Shown piece by piece: positions 10,701-20,042 of a DNA stretch of 64,000 bases. How positions within the stretch are numbered: position 1 is the stretch's first letter; each line of letters begins with the position of its first letter. The notes beneath the pieces are model-generated. The model saw only the letters and a list, made by a program, of their open reading frames with translations. It searched no databases and was not told the DNA's origin. The stretch is from Bufo bufo (taxonomy: Eukaryota; Chordata; Amphibia; Anura; Bufonidae), in contig NC_053392.1 in NCBI RefSeq assembly GCF_905171765.1, forward strand, positions 503,794,556-503,858,555. The letters run 5' to 3'. A program made the position numbers and the translations under genes.

Positions 10701-13700
10701 TTTTTCATGAAATAATCCAGGGAGAGAGCCGACAGCAGTGCAGCGGGAGTGGCCAGCACGGTGAGGTCTCGTGTACAGACACAGACCTGCTCTCTCGGGC
10801 TTGTGCATGAAACCTCATCAGAGCAGAGAGAGAAGCTGACATCACAGGTCATGTGACCCTCAGTGAAATCAGCAACTGAAGATGCAATAAGTGCATGGTA
10901 AAGCTGTTACATTTGATTAGTTAGAAACCTACAAAGAACAAAATAAATAACTAACTGACAACCCCTTTAATGTAATATTCTCTCCAACAGATATGTGGAG
11001 GAGACAAGCCATACATTGCCCCGGCGGACCTTGAAAGAAAGCACTTGGATGTGAAGGAAAGCTGTATCAAGCAGTTCCGCTCAGTGAAGAAGATGGGCGG
11101 AGAGGAGTTCTGCCACCGATACCAGGAACAGCTGGAGGCAGAGATAGATGAAACCTATGCAAACTTCATGAAACACAATGATGGCAAAAATATCTTCTTT
11201 GCTGCTCGCACTCCTGCCACCTTGTTTGCCGTTATGTTTGCCATGTACATTATCTCAGGGCTGACTGGTTTCATTGGCCTGAACTCTATAGCAAACATTT
11301 GTAACCTGATCATGGGATTAGCACTACTGTCCTTCTGCACCTGGGCTTATGTGAAGTACTCTGGAGAGTTTCGGGATTTAGGAACCTTAATAGATCAATT
11401 TGCTGAAATAATTTGGGAACAGGTTGGTATCTCCAGTCATGTTTCTTTGTGTAGTTAGTTCTGTTCCTAGAACATGAGGTAGGTCATTTGCCTCTTGTAG
11501 TTGGGAATCTGCTTAAATATCTTTAGTTAAAGGGGTATTTTGGTTCTATTACGTTATTCCCTATCCACAGGATAGGGGATAACTATTAGATCGGTGGAGT
11601 GTCCTACCCTTGGGACCCCCAGTGATCACAAGAATTTGGGCACCGTACCCATCTGCAGCCCCCTAAAATGAACAGAGTGGCCGGTCGTGCATGTGCATGG
11701 CTGCTCTATTCCCAGCAGTAGGACCTCCACCAATCTAATAGTTATCCCCCATCCAGTGGATATGGGATAACTTAATGTAACCGCAATGCTCCTTTAAAGG
11801 GGTTGTGCAAAGCTTTCAAACTACCCCTAGGAGAGGGGATTACTAACTGGTCGGTGGTGGTCTGACCGCTGAGATCCCCACCAATCCCGAGAACGGGGCT
11901 TCTATTTCCCTATCCTGACTGAGCGGCAGGCTGCTCCATGCATTCTCTACTGGACTGCCAGAGAGTGAGTACAGTGCTCTATCTCCGGTGGTCCCATAGG
12001 GAATAAATGGAGCAGGGGACGCGTGCTTGGTCGGCTGCTCCATCAAGATGAGGGGCAACAGTGGGAGTCCCAGCAGTTGTTGTCCACCAATCAGTTATCA
12101 CCTTTCCTGTGGATAGGGGAAAACTAAAAACTTGGCACAACTTTTTTAAGATGGTGTTTGGAAGGCAGCCAACTCCTGTTACCACCATAATAAGCATGGA
12201 CATTATATGGGAGAAGACCTGTCGCCACAAAATGCATGTTATAGAGCAGGAGGAGCTGAGCTAATTGATTATATGGTTTTTATGCGAAAAGATTCTGTAT
12301 AAATTGTAATTTATACACTTACAGCTTTTTTTTTTCTGAACATAAAACAACCCCAGTGAATAGCTATGAGTGACTTGACAGCAATCTCTGTATGCACACT
12401 TATTAGTGATTGATAACTTTCACTATAGAACACCTCCCCTGTGTACAAATGAAGTCAGAGCAGAGAAATAAATGTATAAATTACATAAAACTATATATCA
12501 ATCTGCTCTGCTCCTCCTGTGCTATACCATGATGCCTGCAGATTGCACTGCATTATGTGGTGACAGGTCCTCTTTAAGTAACACCTGGCATTTTGTTCTT
12601 CAGAATATCCATGCAGTTGATATTGCACTTTATTCTACCCTCTGCTAGTCACTAATAAAACAGTGTCTTGAGATCCAGAGAAGCTGACTAGCTGTTTAAA
12701 GTAACATTATTGCCATCTAGTGATGAATCCTGCTCCTATTAGTTGTGACGTTACAATACACCTCACTTCTTGATCATTTTGTTCCGTGTTGTAATTTCAC
12801 ATCTGAATATATTTCAATATACAGGGTAGCCCACGAAAAGTAGCCAGTCTCCAACGATAGTATGACAAGATGAACGAGCAATGGACTGATTTTTATTTTT
12901 TTATTTAATTTTTTTCAATTTAAAGAGGACCTTTCACTACAATAAAAAATCTAAACTAAGCATACAGACATGGAGAGCGGCGCCCAGGGATCTCCCTGCA
13001 CTTACTATTATCCCTGGGCGCCGCTCTCCATGTCTGTATGCTTAGTTTAGATTTTTTATTGTAGTGAAAGGTCCTCTTTAAATACCCACAAGTCACAAAA
13101 GGTCCTGAAAGTGGTCCCCGTTTACATCTGTGCATTGTTGGGCACGTCGGATTATGTTGGCTGATATTGCCTGCAGCTCTTAAGCAGTGATGTGGCAGAA
13201 GAAGAAAAAATTTCCTGTTTTCTCCAACAAGATGGGGCAACATGCCGGAACTTACTGGAACGAGTTCATGAACAGTTTACAGAGCAGTGAACTGTGAGCA
13301 AGGGGTTACGGTCACCACGTTCCTCCAACCTCACAAGCCAACATAAACCGATGTGCCCGAAGATGCATAGACCTGAAAGGGGACTACTTTCAGCACTGGA
13401 GGCTGGCTAATTTTTCGTGTATTTACATTGAACTTTTTTTTTACTATAAATTATTGTTTTTTTTTTTTTTTACTGAGGACTTATCCTCTGGATAGGTCAT
13501 CAGTATCTGATCGTGGAGGTTCATACCTGGGACTCCATTTACTTGAATGGGGCGGAGCTGCTTCTAGGCCACGACGTGAGCAATGAACATGACATCAGTG
13601 GCTTAGGAAGAGCAGAGAGAAGACTGCAGTGCTCACAGGAGCGTCAGTGCCTTCTCAAACAGCTGATCGGCGGGGGTTCCGGGTGTCGGACCCCCACTGA

Positions 13701-16632
13701 TCAGATACTGATGACCTATCCTGAGGATAAGTCATCAGTAAAAAAACAAAAAAAACAGAAAACCCCTTTAATTTTAAGTACAGAATAATACAAGTATTCA
13801 GAGAATCTGTGTAGTCCTACATTATGTCACTCTGTATAAAGAAAAAAATTGTATACAGTCATGTCTAAGGCTAGACACCTGAGCGAGTTCAGTGTGATAA
13901 ACTTGCTGCAGTGTGAGATCCCGTTCTGACCTCTGCTCCTCGGACAGGATCGCACTGCAATGATTTATAATGCTGTGTGTCCCTGTGAAAGCTAGAATCT
14001 ATTGAAATACAGTGACAGCATTATGTCTCTCTTGTCGAATCTTAAACACTCTTGAAATTTGCTTAAAGGGGTTGTCTGGAACAGTTATAGCATGTTGGTA
14101 GGATATTCGATAAAGGTCAGCTAGGTGCAGGTCCCACCATGAAATTTCTTCAGAACTGGCCCCTAAAGTGGAGAGCAAGCGCGAACCCCCTTTTCTTCAC
14201 CGCTATGGTACTTCTGAAAAGCCAAGCCATTTTCATAAGACCCATAGCGGCAGAGAGGATGCTATACTTGCACAGTGTGCTGTCTGTTGACTTTGGGTGG
14301 GGCCCTGTTCTGATTATAGGTGCAGGTCCCAGAGATGGAACCCACATCCTTCTGGAATTTAAGGCATATCCTAGCAATGTACAATAAATGTTGGTACAAT
14401 CCCTTTGAACAAATTCTTGTCTGTTCGAAACCTGGCTTAATGGTTAGACTGCAAAAAATCTGTGTAATGGTCAATTTGCAACCGCTGTGTATGACTCGCT
14501 TTAAGGCCTCAAGCACCTGACCGTATATATTTTGCAGTTTGCAGATCCTCAAATTTCAGATACTGGCCATGTGCATCCCAAACGTTCCTCAGTCCTTATT
14601 ATAGAAATGTATATTCTTGTTCACAAAACAGACAAGAATTGGACCTGTTCTATAATTTGCGGAATGGCCGCAAGAATTCAGACAGCACACGTATGACATC
14701 CGTGTGCTGTACGCATCTTTTGCAGCCCCATAGAAATGAATGGGTTTTCTTCTGAACTGCAAAAAACAGAGACCAAAAATATGGTCGCGTGCATGAGGCT
14801 TTAAAAGGGTTGTTTCACTTCAGCAAATGGCATTTATCATGTAGAGAAAGTTAATACAAGGCACTTACTAATGTATAGTGATTGTCCATATTCATTGACC
14901 CTGCAATTCATCGGCGGTGGTTGTGCTTGCAGACTATATATAAAAAAGCGCCAGTCTATACATGCTCCCATGGTCCTGACCACCGAGAGGCCAGCACTTT
15001 TTCCTATAGTGTGCAAGCACTGTCACCGCTGATGGACTCTAGGGTGGTGGTAACCATGGTTACGAGCAGTGTATAATCTGATGGAAAAGGAAGCAATATG
15101 GACAATCACAATACATTAGTAAATGCCTTGTAATAACTTTATCTACATGATAAATGCTACTTGCTGCAATGACACAACCCCTTTAATACTATTTTTCACC
15201 CTTTTCATGAATAAAGTTTACTTAGATTGCACTTAAAATTCCAGTATTAACTGGGCTCTAGAACAGTGCCTCGTTAAAACCAAAGAGGACTGATCTGGGA
15301 ATGGCATGGTGCCCTGCACTGCTGCTCTCCATATACTACCGAACAACCACTGCCTTTAGGAGGGTATTCAGAACCCCTCTTGCAGGCAGTCTCTAATAAC
15401 CACTTGGTTCTTCAAATTAGAGGGATTGTGCAAGAATGGGGGTGTTTTTGCAACACCCACAAACACACAATTGGCCGTACCTGTAAAGGGATGCTTACTT
15501 ACCTGCTTCCCAGTGCTGGCTCCCCACTCATTCTCCTCCCGGCCTGCGATGCTCTGCTGGGCTTCCTCGATGAAAACATCTAGTTTGACGCCGCCTTCAG
15601 CCAATCACTGGCTGCGGCAGTGACTGCCTCCCACTACGAAATGACAAATGGTCACATGACGCAAGGAGATCCGGTCTCAGCCGCCGCCAGTGATTTTCTG
15701 CAGGCAGCATTAAACTAATGTTTTCATCGATGGAGCCCAGCAGAGCATCGCAGGCCGGGAGGAGAATGAGTCGGGAGCCAGTGCTGGGAAGCAGATAAGT
15801 AAGCTTCCTTTACAGGACCAGTAAAGTGGTGGGGGGTTGCCAAAGCCCCTTTAAGGACATGACGGCTCCTTCTCTCATTCTGCCATGTTAATCAGATTTT
15901 TATAAAAACTCTGTGGCCTCTGACCAACCAGATATGCCCACTCTCTCTCAGGGAGACGCTGAAGATGTGTAACAATGGGGCACAGAATATGAGTGTGATA
16001 TGTATAGGGCCAAGTTTAGAGGTGGTGTAATTGCAAAGGGAACTCAGTGAACATTTCCATCACAGAATGGTTCAGTGGAGCCCACAGGAGGATGTCCACG
16101 AAATGGAATAGTGTGAGGATTAAAGGCGATTCGCTCATCCCTAGTTCTAACGTTTCACCTCACCCATTTAACTTTCTTCTTAACTACAACTCTTAACATC
16201 CTGTGACTGACTTCTATCTCTCTGTTTCTCTGCTGCACAGAGGAGTCCTCGGAAGGTGAGGTGCAGTCATATATATCTCCTCGCATGAGCCACAATTCAG
16301 GAATGAAATGCATAACTGTATCGGCCATGTTACAAAATGGCTTCTCTTGAATCAAGGTGGGGGACATGTAGCCAAATTTATGTCTTCACATCTTGTATGG
16401 CCCCTGAGTAAAGGGTAACTCCACAAGAATGCTGCAGTACCATAATAGCTTTTGGTCTGTGACCCTTCGTAATTTTAGGTCACTAAAGGCCAAATTGTAA
16501 TTCTGCCTGTGGCGATGATAACGTCTACTGAAAAGTTACCTGTACAGAACAGGAAATCATGACCTATTATTAGGCCTAGTGGCCAGTGTGAAAATAACAG
16601 TATTAAATGACATGGGGGGGCACCAAAACTTT

Positions 16633-16663
<31 letters not shown>

Positions 16664-17742
16664 GGATTAACCTAAAAAACACAATTTAAACAATAGGTAA
16701 TCTTCTAATGACCTATTCCCTTTAACTGTCCACTACAGTTTTTCTGAACTTACAATGTCATAGATCCTAGAACATCATGGTTCAGCTCAACCGGACTGGA
16801 GATTTTGATTGATAAATCTGGCCACAAATTAACCCCAAAAAATCAGCATACATGAAATTTCCTTTCTGTATGTAACATGGCTGATTATGAGGTAGACCTC
16901 ATGATTTTCGGTGACCTATGACCAATGTAAAAAAAATAAAAATAAAAACTTGGACAGCCACGTATGGGCTACACAACGATTGGAACCTCCTTACTAGACT
17001 GAATTGTGCCTCATGCTTTATTCCTAACCATCTCTCCCCCTCCCAATGATCTGATACCTAACTAACCACTTCATGTTCTAGGTCTTTTCCAAACTCTATG
17101 AAGTGTGTAAACGTCGGCTGCCCCGCCGGGCGTTACCCTCTACACAAAGACACCGAAGGTCTTCGAACAATAACAAGAAGAAAAACTAAAGCGTACTCTT
17201 TCCTTTGCTTCTCTCAAGTATTTGGTTTCTATCACTGGAGCGGTTGGCAGAGCGGATGTAACGGGCATGTGATACCACGGTCTGGTTTCTACATGGCAGG
17301 TTCGGGATGCCAGTGGCCCTCCAGCTATTGACGTACATAAATCCGCAGCATGCACCACCACCAGCTGGAGAGCCACCAGCTACCTACCTCTACCATATGG
17401 GAACCTCTTCTTAGATATATATACTACTGCTTTTGAGTCATTTTAATTCAGCTACTGAATCCACATGAAGTGTCACATTGTAGGAGCAGTGTTTTTGTTT
17501 TGTTTTTCCATGACTTAATTTTTTTTACTTTTTACTTTTTTTTGCATTTGTCTTTTGTATTCAGTTATTTTTTTTACCATTATTTTATTGTTTTCTTTTG
17601 TTTGCATCTTTTAATTCTTCAGGTGTTGAAGCCATTGAGTGATACCTTCATGGAGGATAATATAAGACAAACTGTGACAAACTCGATCAAGGCAGGTCTT
17701 ACAGAGCAAGTGACTCAAGCTTCGCGGCTCAAGACACACTGA
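1715..17742 (+). CDS. atl2: Atlastin-2, 3' half of gene (partial)
   Basis: Atlastins are dynamin-related GTPases in the ER membrane that tether and fuse ER tubules at three-way junctions. Seven joined exons give an open frame of 326 codons, beginning [19 protein letters not shown], followed by either of two C-terminal exons (39 or 35 codons). Recognisable parts are the G4 motif RDWSY, the end of the GTPase domain (FDGRLVDID), the three-helix bundle, a transmembrane hairpin and a short cytosolic tail. Residues match vertebrate ATL2 better than ATL1 or ATL3, most clearly in the tail ([12 protein letters not shown], ending RLKTH). Exons for the start and for G1-G3 lie left of the window. All junctions are GT-AG and keep frame. 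An ATL2-type paralogue is possible because the neighbour is eif4a3, which is not next to ATL2 in human as I recall. Confidence 0.93.
2064..2156 (+). CDS. atl2: atl2 exon: G4 motif
   Basis: The exon has 31 codons, phase 0, and reads [20 protein letters not shown] and onward to EKRLQ. The Arg-Asp of RDWSY is the atlastin G4 guanine-recognition motif. The acceptor is CATTACAG and the donor is CAG followed by GTAATG. Confidence 0.95.
2455..2593 (+). CDS. atl2: atl2 exon: distal GTPase domain
   Basis: The exon is 139 nt and starts [20 protein letters not shown], continuing through [19 protein letters not shown]. It ends with the first base of the next codon. The acceptor is TTCCGCAG and the donor is TAG followed by GTAAGT. 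Confidence 0.95.
2702..2829 (+). CDS. atl2: atl2 exon: GTPase to helical-bundle linker
   Basis: The exon is 128 nt. With the carried G it encodes [20 protein letters not shown] and on to CRDLLEYFK. This covers the end of the G domain and the linker into the three-helix bundle used for trans dimerisation. The acceptor is CACATTAG and the donor is AAA followed by GTAAGT. Confidence 0.95.
3090..4269. mobile_element. TTAA MITE split by a Tc1-like insertion
   Basis: The left end TTAAAGGGGTATTC (from 3090) and the right end GGATTACCCCTTTTAA (to 4269) are the two termini of one TTAA-flanked MITE. The middle is replaced by the Tc1-like element at 3,167-4,244. The left part carries ATAACTATTAGATCG, also seen in the MITE at 11,527-11,797. 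Confidence 0.6.
3167..4244 (-). mobile_element. Degenerate Tc1-like transposon
   Basis: The element is flanked by TA (3165-3166 and 4245-4246), with terminal inverted repeats sharing AGTCACATTATTATGAC. Minus-strand coding remnants are recognisable: [13 protein letters not shown] near 3,700 (first catalytic site, Asp changed to Asn) and [11 protein letters not shown] near 3,440-3,470 (second Asp kept). Frames are heavily broken, so it is inactive. Confidence 0.75.
4266..4936. mobile_element. TTAA-flanked MITE with 80-bp inverted termini
   Basis: TTAA occurs at both ends. The left arm AAAGGGGTTCTCTGGGAATT and the right arm ending AATTCCTGGAGAACCCCTTT are imperfect inverted copies that continue inward through an A/T-rich stretch. 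No ORF is convincing. It abuts its neighbours on both sides exactly at TTAA. Confidence 0.75.
5001..5904 (+). mobile_element. L1-like LINE, 5'-truncated 3' end
   Basis: A perfect 15-bp target duplication AAGAACACATGGCGT flanks the insert (4986-5000 and 5905-5919). The plus strand encodes the end of ORF2 (5,041-5,388, with [20 protein letters not shown]) and ends in AATAAAGAAATATCTGATTT plus A residues. The same C-terminal motif and TCTGATTTAAA tail occur in the L1 piece ending at 47,885. A G-run lies at 5,650-5,666. Confidence 0.88.
7187..8082. mobile_element. Unclassified insertion with 290-bp inverted arms and 15-bp TSD
   Basis: The direct repeat CAAAAATCATATGTA flanks the insert (7172-7186 and 8083-8097). 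Inside, 7,397-7,700 and 7,800-8,082 are near-perfect inverted copies around a roughly 90-bp centre. A direct repeat ACAGAAATATAGTGGCAAAT occurs near 7,195 and 7,778. The right arm carries TTAGCGTAGTGGTAGGAC, which resembles a tRNA A box. The left 210 bp is unique. No ORF is supported. I do not recognise the family. Confidence 0.6.
9180..9236 (+). CDS. atl2: atl2 exon: first bundle helix
   Basis: The exon has 19 codons, [19 protein letters not shown], phase 0. The acceptor is TTTCCTAG and the donor is CAG followed by GTATGA. It follows a 6.35-kb intron filled with transposons. Confidence 0.95.
9290..9660. repeat. A/T-rich intronic repeat, unclassified
   Basis: The stretch contains local inverted motifs such as CCAAATTTATTAAAAGGCAC against CTTAATAAATTTGG, and GTTGCAAATTATTGC against GCCATAATTTGCAAC. 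There is no coding potential. It looks like a degraded interspersed repeat inside the atl2 intron between the two bundle exons. Confidence 0.4.
9714..9785 (+). CDS. atl2: atl2 exon: helical bundle
   Basis: The exon has 24 codons, [20 protein letters not shown] then HMEQ, phase 0. A long T-rich tract precedes the acceptor TTCCTGTAG, and the donor is CAG followed by GTAAGA. Confidence 0.95.
10270..10970. mobile_element. TTAA-flanked MITE
   Basis: TTAAAGGGGTTGTCTGAG at the left and CTGACAACCCCTTTAA at the right form inverted termini with TTAA at both ends. The element ends 20 bp before the acceptor of the membrane-hairpin exon, so it forms much of that intron's 3' part. Confidence 0.8.
10991..11422 (+). 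CDS. atl2: atl2 exon: helical bundle and membrane hairpin
   Basis: The exon has 144 codons, phase 0. It starts [20 protein letters not shown], completes the three-helix bundle ([20 protein letters not shown]), then encodes two closely spaced hydrophobic segments, [18 protein letters not shown] and [20 protein letters not shown], joined by TGFIGLN. These form the intramembrane hairpin that anchors atlastin in the ER. It ends AEIIWEQ and is followed by GTTGGT, a slightly weak donor that fits alternative use of the downstream exons. In-frame readthrough meets a stop within 12 codons. Confidence 0.97.
11527..11797. mobile_element. TTAA-flanked MITE (ATAGGGGATAAC family)
   Basis: The ends are TTAAAGGGGTATTTTGG and ATGCTCCTTTAA. 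The interior contains CCACAGGATAGGGGATAAC and its inverted partner GATATGGGATAAC. It shares its right TTAA with the next MITE. Confidence 0.75.
11794..12149. mobile_element. TTAA-flanked MITE, abutting the previous one
   Basis: The ends are TTAAAGGGGTTGTGCAAAGC and GGCACAACTTTTTTAA. The interior contains CCTGTGGATAGGGG. Its first four bases are the last four of the preceding MITE, so one inserted into the TTAA edge of the other. Confidence 0.75.
12210..12577. mobile_element. Fold-back MITE
   Basis: The left block GAAGACCTGTCGCCACAAAA with GCAGGAGGAGCTGAGC pairs with the right block CTCTGCTCCTCCTGTGCTAT and TGTGGTGACAGGTCCTC. The right end is CTTTAA. No ORF is present. Confidence 0.6.
12822..13430 (+). 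mobile_element. Mariner-like transposon remnant
   Basis: The left end ACAGGGTAGCCCACGAAAAG and the right segment GGCTGGCTAATTTTTCGTG are inverted relatives. A plus-strand coding trace at about 13,218-13,290 reads [19 protein letters not shown], which resembles the second catalytic region of mariner-type transposases. The element is short, with the fold-back MITE at 12,919-13,082 inserted in it. Confidence 0.5.
12919..13082. mobile_element. Perfect 73-bp-arm fold-back MITE
   Basis: The left arm (12,919-12,991) and right arm (13,010-13,082) are exact reverse complements by eye over all 73 bases. They are separated by an 18-base loop CTCCCTGCACTTACTATT. TTAA lies at both ends inside TTTAAAGAGGACC and its complement. 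The perfect match implies recent insertion or sequence conversion. Confidence 0.9.
13470..13771. mobile_element. TTAA MITE, GGATAGGTCATCAGTATCTGATC family
   Basis: The inverted blocks CTGGATAGGTCATCAGTATC and GATACTGATGACCTATCC are near the two ends. The right end is ACCCCTTTAA; the left end is blurred by a T-rich tract. It is the fuller relative of the piece at 1,437-1,582. Confidence 0.65.
14063..14410. mobile_element. TTAA-type MITE, diverged right end
   Basis: The left end is TTAAAGGGGTTGTCTGGAAC. The right end GTACAATCCCTTTGAA is a mutated version of the usual ACCCCTTTAA. Nothing coding is seen. Confidence 0.5.
14501..14804. mobile_element. Harbinger-like MITE
   Basis: The termini TTAAGGCCTCAAGCACCTGAC and GTCGCGTGCATGAGGCTTTAA are inverted. 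The core contains CAGACAGCACAC and TCCGTGTGCTGT. It belongs to the same broad family as the copies in the eif4a3 half of the window. Confidence 0.65.
14801..15186. mobile_element. TTAA-flanked MITE with 85-bp inverted arms
   Basis: Left TTAAAAGGGTTGTTTCACTTC pairs with right TGACACAACCCCTTTAA. The arms continue through GGCACTTACTAATGTATAGTG against CACAATACATTAGTAAATGCC. It shares TTAA with the preceding Harbinger-like MITE. Confidence 0.8.
15420..15854. mobile_element. Fold-back element with 150-bp arms
   Basis: The block 15,500-15,585 (TTCCCAGTGCTGGCTCCC through GATGAAAAC) recurs inverted at 15,720-15,800 (GTTTTCATCGATGGAGCC through GCCAGTGCTGGGAAGC). The right end is AGCCCCTTTAA. No gene is seen. 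Confidence 0.65.
15855..16240. other. atl2 intron, no gene
   Basis: This is intronic sequence before the candidate microexon. A short GATTCGCTCATCCCTAG near 16,124-16,142 is the terminal motif of the hAT-type MITE seen complete at 62,175-62,422. Nothing else is recognised. Confidence 0.5.
16241..16255 (+). CDS. atl2: Candidate 15-nt atl2 microexon (RSPRK)
   Basis: A strong pyrimidine tract (16,211-16,232) and TGCTGCACAG precede AGGAGTCCTCGGAAG, which is followed by GTGAGG. The insert is five codons, R-S-P-R-K, with no stop, and fits phase 0 between WEQ and either terminal exon. UGC just upstream of the acceptor resembles the motif used by the neuronal splicing factor SRRM4. The call rests on splice-site quality and frame only; I cannot confirm expression. 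Confidence 0.6.
16256..17081. other. atl2 intron before terminal exons, no gene
   Basis: This is non-coding sequence with a T/A homopolymer block (16,631-16,663). No element ends are clear. The last 40 bases supply the pyrimidine tract of the KKKN terminal exon. Confidence 0.5.
17082..17189 (+). CDS. atl2: atl2 alternative C-terminal exon, KKKN tail
   Basis: After the acceptor TTCTAG, 35 codons read [20 protein letters not shown] then a basic, Asn-rich end NNNKKKN and TAA. This matches the alternative ATL2 tail (VFSKLFEV type) of mammals as I recall it. It has phase 0, so it joins WEQ or the RSPRK microexon directly. It replaces the other tail rather than adding to it, because it carries its own stop. 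Confidence 0.85.
   Translation, partial: VFSKLYEVCKRRLPRRALPSTQRHRRSSNNNKKKN
17623..17742 (+). CDS. atl2: atl2 alternative C-terminal exon, amphipathic tail
   Basis: After the acceptor AATTCTTCAG, 39 codons read [20 protein letters not shown] then [19 protein letters not shown] and TGA. This is the canonical ATL2 C-terminus, with an amphipathic helix that aids fusion. In human ATL2 this tail is reported to be autoinhibitory. It lies 433 bp downstream of the other terminal exon, so tail choice could be made by splicing or by upstream polyadenylation. Confidence 0.95.
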   Translation: MLKPLSDTFMEDNIRQTVTNSIKAGLTEQVTQASRLKTH

Positions 17743-17818
17743 CAATCCATCACTTGACTGCATCCTTCCCTGTCCTGTGCTTGTTTTGTACAATGAGAAC
17801 TGTGTAAGATGAATACAA

Positions 17819-17824
17819 AATAAA
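17819..17824 (+). terminator. atl2: atl2 polyadenylation signal (candidate)
   Basis: AATAAA lies 77 bp after the stop codon of the last exon. Another AATAAA occurs at 18,272-18,277 and an A/T-rich 3'UTR could extend further. Which one is used cannot be told from sequence. Confidence 0.5.
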
Positions 17825-17989
17825 CCAAAGTTTACAATTACCAGTAAAGGTGTAGTCGGAAGTGGCACATCATATTACAGCCGTCAATCTCTTTCCCTAG
17901 CGGACAAACTATACAGTTGTTAGTACAGTCTAGAAGCTGCTTTGCCCCCTCAGTGACAAATACCGGTTGTGGAATGGTCGCCCACTAGC

Positions 17990-18118
17990 ACAGGGGTGCA
18001 CAACCTTTCGCGTTTTCATCCCAGGTGGTGGTCCTGTCATTTGTTTGGTCCTCTTGCCCAGGACCTTGGCCCACTAATCCTTGGGGCGTTCCGGCTTATA
18101 AGGTTGAGCACCACTGGC
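17990..18118. mobile_element. Small hAT-like MITE
   Basis: The left end CACAGGGGTGCACAACCTTT and the right end AAGGTTGAGCACCACTGG are inverted relatives with the CAGGGGTG-type terminus common to hAT elements. The length is about 130 bp. Confidence 0.55.
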
Positions 18119-20042
18119 CTATTTCAGAGGATGAATTTGACATTCTTGGAAATGATGTGTTTCGTAGAATTAAATTATATTTTAAATAATGAATGTAGTG
18201 TTCGTTCACAATTTTAATATTTATATTCCGTTATATTAAGAATGTCATCTATGATGGACAGTTACGCTCGAAATAAATGTCGATTCACTGCCTTTTTTCT
18301 TTTAAATGTTCCCTTGAGTTCAATGTGTCCATAGAAATGGCTTGTTGTATGGAAGGATTTTTTTTAAACTAAAAATAAATGCCTTTTTTTTTTCTTTTTT
18401 TTTATCCGCAAACCTGCCATAACATAGATGCATATCAGGTGTGGGGGGCCCAGTGAGTTGTTGTGTTTTTTTTCTTTTTTTTTTGGCCTTCATGTAAATA
18501 TTGTATGCTGTTAATTTTATTGGGGGAGGGGGGCACAAGTCCATCCATTAGCATAGGCTACAGCTTTAGAAAGTTGAGATCATCTGTACAGCATTAGTTA
18601 TTTTCTATAAAAGATCAGATAGGGCATGTATATGATATATAAATAATATAAATACCGATTTTGTATCACGTTTTTTGTAGTCCATGCCAAATCCTGGTTC
18701 TGTGGTAGGCTAAGTGGAGTCCCTGCACAGGGACCATTTGTGGCTCTTGTGTGTGAATGCATCAACCAATCTGAAGTTTTGATATATTTGTGATAATTAC
18801 CTGCCTTGAACACTGCTGTCTCAACCCAATGGGCTGAGGAGAAAATTGAGCATTTTGTTGTGAATCTTTGTCTGTTTAAAATTTAAACAGTTTCCTGTAA
18901 TTTATTTTCAGTATAATTAAAATCTGTTGTATATATGGCATCAAGCTGTGTGTGGTCCTCTTTATATTATAGGGTGTGTAGGTGGCATTCTGCCACTTAG
19001 CAAAAGATATGAGTTGTGTCCATATGTCGAATCAGCAAAGTGTACAGGCGTGTACAATTCAATAGAGAATGGTGTAATTAGCAAATTTGTAACGAAATCC
19101 ATAACGCAAATCTGCTTTTACCAGTAAACGAAGCGTGAACGAATTTAAAAATGGGAAATTTGCTCATCTCTACTTAGGAGGAACATTGAGGATTTGATAA
19201 TATCGGATCACGCCCCGGTTTTATTACTTTTGTGTGACCTTATACCAAGAGGTCAGGACTATATCTGGAGATTTCCATCAGAACTCTAAAAATTAGTTCT
19301 GCAAGCGGCTTGATGGGTGGTGGGGTAAATATTTACAAGATAATGCGGTTGCAGACAAACCTCAGATGACTTGCAGCAAGGCAGATTGATCTCTTATTTG
19401 TAGGGGTTAAAAAGAAGACTCCATGACCAAATTCCAAAACATAGAACAGCCCTTAGGGAGGCATATACAACCTTTAAATCTATCCCCTCTATCATCTGAA
19501 GCATCCTGGAAACAAAGGAAACCGGAATATGAAACCTGGTTCCAAAGGGAGAACTTGTGTACCGGTCATATAATGATGCCCAGTTCTAGTAGCAGCGGTC
19601 TCCTCCTCCTAGCAAGCAGGCTATTGACAGGTGTGAATGCTTCCCTCCCGACAATCGTATGCTTTATCTGCCCATGTATTGGGGTCTTTGGGAAAAGCCT
19701 CTGGCCCTGATGGTTTCACTGGGGAATTTTTTAAAATCCTAAAAACAGATTTACTCCCTGCTGACTACCTCTTATAACACATCTGCAGTGATACCCTATC
19801 CCAGTGGTGGGCAAACTTTTTAGTCAACTGAGCCAAATATCAACAAAACCGCGATTGAAATTTCTTTTAAGAGCCAAATTTTTTCCCTGCCCGGGAACTT
19901 TCACTACCCTCGTCACTTCCTGTTGTGACGCAGCACGTTCCGACGTTTGGAAGGAGGAGGTTCCTAATAGTGGGAGGAAATGTGGGTGATATGAGATGTA
20001 CACGCCCTATCCAGCTTTGCTAGGTGAAATGGGGCCCTGGGG

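Larger units (their letters stand above)
17743..19160 (+). other. atl2: atl2 3'UTR and flank
   Basis: The early part is expected 3'UTR. A small hAT-like MITE is embedded at about 17,990-18,118. AATAAA signals occur at 17,819 and 18,272. The rest is A/T-rich with no coding potential. Near 19,140-19,177 there is GGAAATTTGCTCATCTCTAC, resembling the edge of a hAT-type MITE. Confidence 0.45.
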
